Source: Candidatus Faecivivens stercorigallinarum (GTDB lineage: Bacteria > Bacillota > Clostridia > Oscillospirales > Ruminococcaceae). Taken from it: DNA of 15,600 bases. The stretch spans positions 1 through 15,600 of the forward strand of contig DVLN01000049.1 of the NCBI GenBank assembly GCA_018715465.1. The letters are read 5' to 3'. The translations under genes and the position numbers were made by a program. The notes under the pieces were generated by a model, which did no database searches, was not told the origin of the DNA, and saw only the letters and a program-made list of their open reading frames with translations. Below, one piece after another: positions 7,886 to 14,065 of the stretch. The stretch's first letter is position 1. The number at the start of each line of letters is the position of its first letter.

Positions 7886-7914
7886 AGTATACACGATCAC
7901 CTGCAAAACTGCAA
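7886..7914 (-). promoter_or_regulatory. Promoter of the transporter-SDR operon
   Basis: On the minus strand TTGCAG (7914-7909), a 17-base spacer and TATACT (7891-7886). The predicted start near 7879 gives a leader of about 165 bases that holds the pseudoknot candidate and the attenuator. Confidence 0.65.
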
Positions 7915-7947
7915 TCCTTTTACACAGATTGTTACATTCACAAAAAC

Positions 7948-8040
7948 TCACAGCTTTTTGCTGTATACATCACAGCCATCACAGTTACCCTGAAAGGTAA
8001 AGCCGTTTTTCAGGGCCAGGTGGCTGGTCTTCATGGCCAT
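7948..8040 (-). CDS. Possible 30-aa CxxC micro-protein
   Basis: Nine bases after the stop of the beta-lactamase-like gene, on the same strand, an ATG at 8040 (or a second ATG at 8034) opens a 30-codon frame with AAGGCGGGG just before it. The end of the product reads GNCDGCDVYSKKL, so it carries a Cys-x-x-Cys pair and a basic tail, which could bind metal or be a relic of a larger protein. I recognise no family. Its last codons lie in a small hairpin, ACAGC/GCTGT with a 5-base loop (7950-7964), followed by TTTTT on the minus strand. That hairpin may be a weak terminator. Spacing and ribosome site argue for translation; length and lack of known relatives argue for caution. Confidence 0.3.
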   Translation of the reverse strand: MAMKTSHLALKNGFTFQGNCDGCDVYSKKL

Positions 8041-8049
8041 ACCCCGCCT

Positions 8050-8928
8050 TTACAGCTGCGGATAGATATGGTCAAACACCGCTTTCAGCAGAAGATCCGT
8101 CTGCCGGCTTTCGGCGGTGATGGTCACGACCGCGTTTTTGTCCCGCATCAGGATGGTGAACTGACCGTATTTCCCGTCGGCACGGAAGGAACCTTTGTCC
8201 CCGCCCCAGAACAGATAACCGTATCCGTACTGGTCGCGGTCATTTTCGACCTGTTTGCTGGTGGATGCACGCACCCACTGGGCCGGAACCAGCTGTCTGC
8301 CGTTCCAGCTGCCGTCCTGAAGGTACAGCATCCCGAATTTATGCAGCTCGTCCAGCGTCAGAAACAGCCCGCCCGCGCCAAACTGATTGCCCAGCGGGTC
8401 GGTCTCCCAGGTCGGCAGCTGAATCCCCATCGGCTTGAACAGCCGCGGCATCAGGTAATGCACCAGGTCGCACCCGGCCCGCCGTTGGACCAGAATGCCC
8501 GCCAGATAGGGGCCGGAATTGTTGTAGACAAAATGGGTGCCCGGCTGGTAAACAAACGGCTGTGCCAGTGCAAGCCGGACCCAGTTAGGGTCGGTATAAT
8601 ACGGCCGGTCTTCCCCCATCAGAAAACCCTTCTGCTGTCCCAGGCACATCGTCAGCAGGTCGCGGACGGTCGCCATCTGGAGATTTTCGGAGACCACCTC
8701 CGGCAGGTCTTCCGAAAAAGCGTCGGTCAGCTTTTCATCCAGCGACAAAAGCCCTTCCCGGATGGCGATACCGACCGCGGTTGAGGTAAAGCTCTTGGTC
8801 GCCGAATAGATATTCCGGCGGCAGGCCCCCTCCCAGGTATGCCGCGCAATCTCCTGACCGTCCTTTGATACAACGACGCCCAGTGCCCGCAGCGGTGTTG
8901 CTGCCTGAACAAATTCCCGCAGTTCCAT
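8050..8928 (-). CDS. Serine beta-lactamase-like hydrolase (class C / PBP4* family), cytoplasmic
   Basis: A 292-aa member of the beta-lactamase (Pfam PF00144) superfamily. The nucleophile motif SxxK is SATK at 42-45, the second motif is Tyr-Asn-Asn at 135-137 (FVYNNSGPYLAG), and GKYGQ at 252-256 takes the place of the third KTG/HxG motif. AGGLFLTLDELHKFGMLYL near 185-203 is another family signature. There is no signal peptide and no membrane segment, so it acts in the cytoplasm. A true penicillin-degrading role is therefore unlikely; an esterase, amidase or D-amino-acid peptide hydrolase is more plausible. Start ATG 8928 has AGGAGG nine bases upstream. The gene is divergent from the alpha/beta hydrolase gene and is probably followed by the micro-ORF. 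Confidence 0.85.
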   Translation of the reverse strand: MELREFVQAATPLRALGVVVSKDGQEIARHTWEGACRRNIYSATKSFTSTAVGIAIREGLLSLDEKLTDAFSEDLPEVVSENLQMATVRDLLTMCLGQQKGFLMGEDRPYYTDPNWVRLALAQPFVYQPGTHFVYNNSGPYLAGILVQRRAGCDLVHYLMPRLFKPMGIQLPTWETDPLGNQFGAGGLFLTLDELHKFGMLYLQDGSWNGRQLVPAQWVRASTSKQVENDRDQYGYGYLFWGGDKGSFRADGKYGQFTILMRDKNAVVTITAESRQTDLLLKAVFDHIYPQL

Positions 8929-9002
8929 ACAAATTTCCTCCTGTCCTGCAAATCATGCAGATTCAAACAGATACAAATGCCCAACGAACGATTGTTACAG
9001 GT

Positions 9003-9031
9003 ATTATACTCCTTCTGGATATTTGACACAA
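9003..9031 (-). promoter_or_regulatory. Promoter of the beta-lactamase-like gene
   Basis: On the minus strand TTGTGT (9031-9026), a 17-base spacer and a consensus TATAAT (9008-9003), about 75 bases before the start codon. Confidence 0.55.
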
Positions 9032-9910
9032 GAGCGGCAGAAAAAATCTTACAGCTGGGCAGTCTCCCTTCCGCACTGCGACAGACAGTTTACAAACATC
9101 TCTTATTGCGATACAATAAGTAAACGAGGCGTTGCGGTTTCCCATGATATCTATACCCCGCAGGAAAAGGCAGAATCCCCCGACAAGGACAATACCAACC
9201 TCCTGTTCTTCCCCGGCGAACGCGGAAAGCCTTTTATGCTGGTCTGCGCCGGGGGTGGTTACGCGACCGTCTGTTCCTTCCTGGAGGGGTACCCGGTTGC
9301 GGCCGCGCTCAGCCGGATGGGATACAATGCCTTTGTCCTCAGCTACCGGGTCAATGAAATCGGCCTGCTGCCCCGCCCGACTGAGGACATCGCGGCGGCA
9401 CTGCGGTATATATTTGCGCATGCCCAGGAGTTTGGCGTTGCAACCGAAGGGTACGGGATTGTCGGGTTCTCCGCCGGCGGGCATGTCGCGGGGAGCTGGG
9501 GGACCGATTACCTGGGATATCCTCGCTTCGGGCTTCCGGCCCCGGGCGTGATCATTCTGTCCTATGGCGCCACTCAGCTTTCGGGCAGAGAAGACAAAAA
9601 GAACTCGATTTTCTGGAGAATTGTCGGGGACAACCCCGACCCACAGCTGGTCGCGGCAGTCAACGTCACCGACAATGTGACCAGCCATTATCCGCCGACC
9701 TTTGTCTGGCAGTGCAAGGATGACAAGCTGGTGCACTATTCGGCGTCTGAACGGATGGCCCAGGCACTGGAAGCGGCAGGCGTCAAATATCAGCTGCGGC
9801 TGTACGAAAAAGGCGGCCATGGAATCGGGCTTGCCGATCATACCGATGCGGCCGGCTGGCTGGAAGAAGCAGTGCAATTCTGGCAGTCGGTCACAGATAC
9901 CAATACCTGA
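9023..9910 (+). CDS. Alpha/beta hydrolase (acetyl-esterase type), start uncertain
   Basis: An alpha/beta-hydrolase of the esterase/lipase group (COG0657-like), 295 aa if read from TTG 9023. The oxyanion segment is CAGGGYA (75-81), the nucleophile elbow is GFSAGG with Ser150, the acid is Asp233 or Asp234 in CKDDKLVHY, and the histidine is His266 in GGHG. The triad is complete, and the family's DIYTPQEKAESPDKD-type entry segment starts near residue 42. Related clostridial proteins act as carbohydrate or acyl esterases; no signal peptide is seen, so it is intracellular. The start is a problem. TTG 9023 has no ribosome site, no in-frame ATG occurs before 9236 (inside the fold), and a near-consensus promoter at 9089-9117 lies inside the frame. 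The 5' end may have been rearranged. The relic lipoprotein gene starts 20 bases after its stop. Confidence 0.78.
   Translation: MTQERQKKSYSWAVSLPHCDRQFTNISYCDTISKRGVAVSHDIYTPQEKAESPDKDNTNLLFFPGERGKPFMLVCAGGGYATVCSFLEGYPVAAALSRMGYNAFVLSYRVNEIGLLPRPTEDIAAALRYIFAHAQEFGVATEGYGIVGFSAGGHVAGSWGTDYLGYPRFGLPAPGVIILSYGATQLSGREDKKNSIFWRIVGDNPDPQLVAAVNVTDNVTSHYPPTFVWQCKDDKLVHYSASERMAQALEAAGVKYQLRLYEKGGHGIGLADHTDAAGWLEEAVQFWQSVTDTNT
9089..9117 (+). promoter_or_regulatory. Near-consensus promoter inside the 5' part of the hydrolase frame
   Basis: TTTACA (9089-9094), a 17-base spacer and TACAAT (9112-9117). If active it would start transcription near 9124, after the only available in-frame start codon of the hydrolase. 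It could be chance, a relic, or a sign that the true start is non-canonical. Confidence 0.35.
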
Positions 9911-9930
9911 ACAGAAAGAAGGAGCAATTT

Positions 9931-10162
9931 ATGAAAAAACGTATTTTTGCAGCGCTCGCCGCCGGACTGATGACCGGTTGTGTCCTTACTTCCTGCGGTG
10001 ACCAATGTATACAACCAGTATCAGAAGTCGATCGAGTTCGGCTTTGAATCCGACTGGGAAACCGCCATCGCTGAAATGAACAGCGCGATGATGGCTGCCG
10101 GTTTGCAGGATATTATCGACGAAAAGCAAAAACAGCTGGACAGCTGGCTCGCACTCCAGTAA
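9931..10162 (+). pseudogene. Internally deleted sugar-ABC solute-binding lipoprotein (DUF3502-type tail)
   Basis: A good AAGGAG site (9918-9923) and ATG 9931 open a lipoprotein signal peptide with a typical lipobox region, MTGCVLTSCG. The frame then closes after 38 codons. From about 9999, shifted by one base, the sequence reads NVYNQYQKSIEFGFE, then MMAAGLQDIIDEKQKQLDSW and a stop at 10162. That is the C-terminal end (DUF3502-like, ending in EKQxQLDxW) of carbohydrate ABC solute-binding proteins, which normally run about 500 aa. Both ends of one gene are thus present, while some 400 codons between them are gone and the frames no longer agree. I read this as a deletion junction near 9990-10003. 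Intact copies deliver sugars to an ABC importer at the cell surface; this one cannot. The neighbouring hydrolase may once have belonged to the same sugar-use locus (inference). Confidence 0.75.
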
Positions 10163-10197
10163 TAATTTTTACGCTATCCTCTTCACATCTGACAAAG

Positions 10198-10237
10198 CCC
10201 GTCCGGAACCGTTTATCGGTATTCCGGGCGGGTTTTT
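10198..10237 (+). terminator. Intrinsic terminator after the relic lipoprotein
   Basis: CCCGTCCGGAA (10198-10208) pairs with TTCCGGGCGGG (10222-10232), with one G-U pair, and TTTTT follows at 10233-10237. It separates the hydrolase/relic unit from the selenium operon. Confidence 0.88.
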
Positions 10238-10286
10238 GCGCTTTAGGCGGGATATGGAATGCAGTCTTTTTGGAATCCTGTTTTGA

Positions 10287-10315
10287 TTGAAAAAACACCT
10301 TATCGGTGGTATAAT
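10287..10315 (+). promoter_or_regulatory. Strong promoter of the selenium operon
   Basis: TTGAAA (10287-10292), a 17-base spacer and a consensus TATAAT (10310-10315), with TG at 10307-10308 making an extended -10. The predicted start near 10322 leaves a leader of about 55 bases. I see no clear operator or riboswitch in it, so the operon may be largely constitutive. Confidence 0.78.
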
Positions 10316-10376
10316 AAGGACAACGTTCATCTTGTATGAGAAGAACGGCAGCCTTTTACAGAAAGCAGGTGGACAG

Positions 10377-10595
10377 ATGACCCAAACCAGACTGATCATC
10401 GCGTTTGATTCGGTGTACCAGGCCCTCGCGCTGGAGGAAATCTGCCGGGAGGGACGCATCATCCCGCTGCCTACCGCGATTTCGGCGGGGTGCGGGTTTG
10501 CCTGGGCGACCAGCCGTCTTAACCGGGATTACTGGGAAGAATACCTGCGGGAAAATGGCATTGCCTATGAAAAAATGGTGGTGATGGAAATATGA
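10377..10595 (+). CDS. DUF3343 small protein, selenium-operon member
   Basis: A 72-aa protein of the DUF3343 family, which occurs beside selD and yedF in clostridial selenium operons. The signature is the SAGCG segment with Cys39, following a PLPTAI stretch, as in other members that read P-x-x-I-S-x-G-C-G. It has no signal peptide or membrane segment. The single conserved cysteine suggests a sulfur or selenium carrier, but no reaction is established that I can state. ATG 10377 is chosen because the family N-terminus (RLIIAFDSVYQA) starts there and AGCAGGTGG precedes it. An earlier ATG at 10287 overlaps the -35 box and is rejected. Its stop overlaps the selD start as ATGA. Confidence 0.85.
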   Translation: MTQTRLIIAFDSVYQALALEEICREGRIIPLPTAISAGCGFAWATSRLNRDYWEEYLRENGIAYEKMVVMEI

Positions 10596-11587
10596 TCTAC
10601 TGCAAATCAGGCGGATGTACCGCAAAACTTGGGGCCGGAGCACTGAGCAGAATCCTTTCCGGTCTGGAAAAAAGCAGCGACCCGCATGTCTTAGTCGGGT
10701 TTGACAGCCATGACGACGGCGCAATCTACCAGATCAACGACCGTCAGGCGATCATCAGCACGCTGGACTTCTTCCCGCCGATGATCGAAGACCCGTATAT
10801 TTTTGGGCAGATCGCGGCCACCAACGCGCTGAGCGATATCTACGCGATGGGCGGCAGGCCGCTGACCGCACTAAACATCGTCTGTTTCCCGGACAAACTG
10901 GACCTGAACGAGCTGGGAAAGATTCTCGAGGGCGGCAACGCAAAAGTCCTCGAAGCCGGGGCAACGCTGGTCGGCGGACATTCAATCGTCGATGAAGATA
11001 TCAAATACGGGCTGAGCGTGACCGGCATCGTCGACGTGGACAAAATCCTGCGCAACGACACCGTCCGGGAAGGGGACGTCCTCTTCCTGACCAAGAAGCT
11101 GGGCACCGGCATCATCATGGCCAGCAGACAGGTCGGCGACGCGAACCCGGAAGCGGTCAAAGAGGCACTCGGTTCGATGACCACCCTCAACAACCGGCTG
11201 CTCGATCATATCCCGTTTGAATGGATCCACGCCTGCACCGATGTGACCGGGTTTGGGCTGTATGTCCATCTGGATGAGATGCTGCACGGGCAGTATACGG
11301 CGGTCGTGGACGGGAAGGCGCTCCCCTGTTTTGACGACTGCCGGCGGTGTGTCGATTCGTTTTATCTGACGGCTGCCGCGCAGAACAACCGCAACTATCT
11401 GGGAGACCGTATCCGGTTTGAAGGCGGCGGCTTTTTTGAAGAGGAGATCGGCTTTGATGCCCAGACCTCCGGCGGGCTGCTGTTTTCCGTTTCGGAAGAG
11501 CACGCGACACAGGTGCAGCGGCTGTTCCCCTGCTGGCAGGTCGCAAAGATCATCCCAAAAACAGATGTATCCATTATTGTGAGGTAA
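10592..11587 (+). CDS. selD: Selenide, water dikinase (selenophosphate synthetase)
   Basis: SelD makes selenophosphate, the activated selenium donor, from selenide and ATP in the cytoplasm. The 331-aa protein has the N-terminal active-site loop KSGGCTAKLGAG with Cys9 and Lys12, equivalent to Cys17 and Lys20 of the E. coli enzyme. The metal/ATP-binding FDSHDDGAIYQI segment is at 37-48, SDIYAMGG at 81-88, GGHSI at 128-132, and the C-terminal half carries TDVTGFG and AQTSGGLL. Many selenoprotein-making clostridia have selenocysteine at the position of Cys9; here the codon is TGT, so no recoding is needed. The gene lies between DUF3343 and yedF in the arrangement linked to selenium-dependent molybdenum hydroxylases. 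ATG 10592 overlaps the previous stop by four bases; yedF starts three bases after its own stop. Confidence 0.96.
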   Translation: MIYCKSGGCTAKLGAGALSRILSGLEKSSDPHVLVGFDSHDDGAIYQINDRQAIISTLDFFPPMIEDPYIFGQIAATNALSDIYAMGGRPLTALNIVCFPDKLDLNELGKILEGGNAKVLEAGATLVGGHSIVDEDIKYGLSVTGIVDVDKILRNDTVREGDVLFLTKKLGTGIIMASRQVGDANPEAVKEALGSMTTLNNRLLDHIPFEWIHACTDVTGFGLYVHLDEMLHGQYTAVVDGKALPCFDDCRRCVDSFYLTAAAQNNRNYLGDRIRFEGGGFFEEEIGFDAQTSGGLLFSVSEEHATQVQRLFPCWQVAKIIPKTDVSIIVR

Positions 11588-11590
11588 AAT

Positions 11591-12202
11591 ATGAAACAGA
11601 TTGACGCGAGAAAAAAAGTCTGCCCGATTCCGGTGGTCATGGCCAAAGAAGCGATGGAAACGGAACAGGAGATTCAAGTCATCGTCGACAACTTCGTCGC
11701 GGTACAGAATATCGAAAAGATGGCGCGGGTAAAGGGATATGCGTGCAGCCATGCCGCATCAGGCGAGGACTATCTGGTCACCCTGTCCAGAAACGGCCAG
11801 CCCGATACACCGGCTGCTGCTCAGCCAGCCGGACAACCTGTTCTCCCGGCAGAATGCTGCCAGTCCGCCGGTTATGCGGTCGTCATCAACAAGGAAGGGA
11901 TGGGACAGGGCGACCCGGTATTGTCCAAAAAGCTGCTCTCCGCCTTCTTTTTTGCGCTGACCAAGCAGGATATCCTCCCTGCGGTCATCCTGTTCTACAA
12001 TCAGGGGGCCTACTACACCTGTCAGGACTCCCCGCTGCTGGAAGATTTGCGGACGCTGGAAAAGATGGGGGTCCGTATCCTGACCTGCGGGACCTGTCTG
12101 GACTATTACGGATTAAAAGAAAAACTGGTCATCGGCGGCGTCTCGAATATGTATGAGATTGTCGAAACGATGGCCGCGGCTGACAAGGTGATTGTACCAT
12201 GA
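11591..12202 (+). CDS. yedF: Selenium metabolism protein YedF (TusA-like plus DsrE-like domains)
   Basis: A 203-aa two-domain protein. Residues 1-70 are a TusA/SirA-like sulfur-carrier domain with the active-site motif CPIP, Cys11. A Pro/Ala/Gln linker (about 70-88) leads to a DsrE/YchN-like domain (about 93-203) with a Cys-Gly-Thr-Cys pair at 166-169 (LTCGTCLDYYG). A further Cys89-Cys90 pair lies before it. YedF-type proteins are found next to selD in organisms with selenium-dependent molybdenum hydroxylases and are thought to carry selenium as a persulfide-like intermediate; that role is inferred from context and from TusA chemistry. The start follows the selD stop by three bases with GTGAGG as its ribosome site. 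Its stop overlaps the yqeB start as ATGA, so translation is coupled. Confidence 0.93.
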   Translation: MKQIDARKKVCPIPVVMAKEAMETEQEIQVIVDNFVAVQNIEKMARVKGYACSHAASGEDYLVTLSRNGQPDTPAAAQPAGQPVLPAECCQSAGYAVVINKEGMGQGDPVLSKKLLSAFFFALTKQDILPAVILFYNQGAYYTCQDSPLLEDLRTLEKMGVRILTCGTCLDYYGLKEKLVIGGVSNMYEIVETMAAADKVIVP

Positions 12203-12987
12203 GGGTATTGGTAAGGGGCGCAGGAGACCTGGCAAGCGGGATTCTCCACAAGCTGGCAAACTGCGGATTTGAACTGGTGGCGCTTGAGGTGGAGCACCCG
12301 TCCAGCATCCGGCGGTGGGTCTCTTTCAGTGAAGCGGTCTATCGCGGCAGCTGTGAGATCGAAGGGGTCACGGCGGTGCGGGTGGATTCATTCGCCGAGG
12401 CAAAAGAGGCTTTTTCCCGCCATCAGATCGCGGTGATGGTCGACCCGGAAGCTATGCTGCTCAAAACCGAACGGTTTGACGCGGTCGTTGACGCGATCAT
12501 CGCCAAAAGAAATTTGGGAACCAGAATCGACATGGCACCGGTCGTTATCGGGGTCGGGCCTGGATTTGAAGCCGGGAAGGACTGCCACTATGTCGTCGAG
12601 ACCAAGCGGGGCCATCATCTGGGCAGGATCTACACTTCCGGGTGTGCAATCCCAAACACAGGCATCCCCGGAGACATCCAGGGTTTTTCCATCCAGCGGG
12701 TGGTGCACAGCCCATATGCCGGGGAGATGTGCTGCCTGCATCAGATCGGCGATATTGTCAAAGAAGGAGAACCGCTCGCCCTTGTCGGCGGACAGCCAGT
12801 CAAAGCGACAATGGACGGGCTGCTCAGGGGAATCCTTCCCGATGGCTACCCGGTGACGGTTAAGCTGAAGATGGCGGACATCGACCCGCGCACCGACCAG
12901 GTCAAAAACTGCAATACCATCTCCGACAAGGCGCGGTGCATTGCAGGGGGCGTACTGGAGGCGATTTTACGTGGATATCCAGTTTGA
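12199..12987 (+). CDS. yqeB: Selenium-dependent molybdenum hydroxylase system protein YqeB (EF2563 family)
   Basis: A 262-aa member of the EF2563/YqeB family, a marker of the selenium-dependent molybdenum hydroxylase system. The N-terminus VRGAGDLASG (5-14) is a Rossmann-like glycine-rich loop. A central segment, PVVIGVGPGFEAGKD, is near 114-128. The C-terminal part holds two biotinyl-like repeats, ending in GLLRGILPDGYPVTVKLKMADIDPR, which is characteristic of the family. Its biochemical role is not settled; context points to building or inserting the labile selenium cofactor into the molybdenum enzyme. It starts within the yedF stop (4-base overlap). Its own end overlaps the next start by 17 bases. 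The length is as expected. Confidence 0.93.
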   Translation: MRVLVRGAGDLASGILHKLANCGFELVALEVEHPSSIRRWVSFSEAVYRGSCEIEGVTAVRVDSFAEAKEAFSRHQIAVMVDPEAMLLKTERFDAVVDAIIAKRNLGTRIDMAPVVIGVGPGFEAGKDCHYVVETKRGHHLGRIYTSGCAIPNTGIPGDIQGFSIQRVVHSPYAGEMCCLHQIGDIVKEGEPLALVGGQPVKATMDGLLRGILPDGYPVTVKLKMADIDPRTDQVKNCNTISDKARCIAGGVLEAILRGYPV

Positions 12988-14065
12988 CGCGGCCGCAACA
13001 AGCGGCTTTGTGCCGGAGGAAACAAAACGCACCCTGCTGGACTATCTGAGCCACCCGGCGAACCCTTCCCGGGGCAGCTACCCCGCCAGCCTGAAAGCAA
13101 GCAGGCTGGTTTACCAGGCCCGCAAGACGGTGGCAGACTTTTTCGGTGTCCCCCGCCCCGACCATGTCATCTTTACCAGCGGCATCACCGAGAGCCTGAA
13201 TGCGGTCCTAAAAGGACTGGTCAAAAAAGGAGACCGGGTGGTTTGCAGCGTATTTGAGCACAACAGCGTGCTCCGTGTCCTGCATGCAATTGGGGCGGAG
13301 ATGGTTGTCTGGAACGGGCATACCGATGAACTGGACAGGCTGCTGACAGAGGATGTTTCGCTGATGGTTTGCAGCCATGTGTCCAATGTAACAGGCGGGA
13401 TTCTGGATATCCGCGCGGCAGGCGCCCTCTGTCGGAAAAATGGGATTCTTTTTGTCGTCGATACCGCGCAGAGCGCAGGGATACTGCCGGTCTCGATGGA
13501 AGATATGGACGTCCTCTGCTTTACCGGGCACAAGGGGCTGCATGGGTTGCAGGGAATCGGCGGGTTCTGCATGAAAGACCAGCCGCTCTTCCCTTCCCCC
13601 AAACAGGGCGGCACTGGCACCCACTCGATGGAGCTGGAACAGCCGCAGAACTGGCCGGAAATCTATGAGGCCGGGACTTTAAATGTGCCGGGGATCATCA
13701 GCCTGATGACCGGCATCCAATATCTCAAAAGCCATCCGCCAGTTGACCAGTCCACACTCCGGCAGCGGCTGATCGACGGGTTATCCGACATCGAGGGGAT
13801 TCGTTTTCTGCAAGACCCGCAGACGAAACACATTGGAATCGTCAGCCTGGTAGTCGATGGGGTGTCCGGCAGCTGGCTGAGCGACCAGCTGGCCGTCCGT
13901 TTTGGGATTCAGACCCGGTATGGCGCTCAATGCGCCCCGCTGGTCCACCGGATGTATGGGGTGGAAGCGTCGCTTCGGCTGAGCTTCGGGCATGATGTGA
14001 CTAAACAGCAGGTGGACTATGCAGCAGCATCTATCCGCCAGCTGATTGAGGAGAAAAGAAGATGA
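12971..14065 (+). CDS. Cysteine desulfurase / selenocysteine lyase-like PLP enzyme (NifS/SufS class)
   Basis: A 364-aa fold-type I class V aminotransferase. It resembles cysteine desulfurases, which remove S (or Se) from L-cysteine (or L-selenocysteine) as an enzyme-bound persulfide. PLP-binding residues are visible: GITES near 71-75, His97 stacking on the ring (FEHNS), Asp164 and Gln167 (VVDTAQSAG), and the Schiff-base Lys188 in TGHKG. The catalytic cysteine is Cys321 in RYGAQCAPLVHR, the SufS-type RxGxxCAP motif. The N-terminal motif is FDAAAT rather than the usual FDNAAT. GTG 12971 is chosen because GGAGG lies nine bases upstream (12957-12961) and the family N-terminus begins there; a TTG at 12941 is the alternative. 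Placed in a selenium operon and overlapping yqeB by 17 bases, it is the likely selenium (or cofactor sulfur) donor for SelD/YedF (inference). Confidence 0.9.
   Translation: MDIQFDAAATSGFVPEETKRTLLDYLSHPANPSRGSYPASLKASRLVYQARKTVADFFGVPRPDHVIFTSGITESLNAVLKGLVKKGDRVVCSVFEHNSVLRVLHAIGAEMVVWNGHTDELDRLLTEDVSLMVCSHVSNVTGGILDIRAAGALCRKNGILFVVDTAQSAGILPVSMEDMDVLCFTGHKGLHGLQGIGGFCMKDQPLFPSPKQGGTGTHSMELEQPQNWPEIYEAGTLNVPGIISLMTGIQYLKSHPPVDQSTLRQRLIDGLSDIEGIRFLQDPQTKHIGIVSLVVDGVSGSWLSDQLAVRFGIQTRYGAQCAPLVHRMYGVEASLRLSFGHDVTKQQVDYAAASIRQLIEEKRR

Noticed and set aside
8955..9026. Short plus-strand ORF from ATG 8955 as a leader peptide for the hydrolase
   Set aside because: No ribosome site precedes it and it is in a different frame from the hydrolase; the purine-rich site there belongs to the minus-strand gene.
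10592..10640. Selenocysteine codon in selD
   Set aside because: The active-site position often held by selenocysteine reads TGT (Cys9) here, so no UGA recoding is needed.
11591..12297. Overlapping frames within yedF and yqeB
   Set aside because: They are alternate-frame readings of genes with clear CPIP, CGTC and DIDPR motifs.
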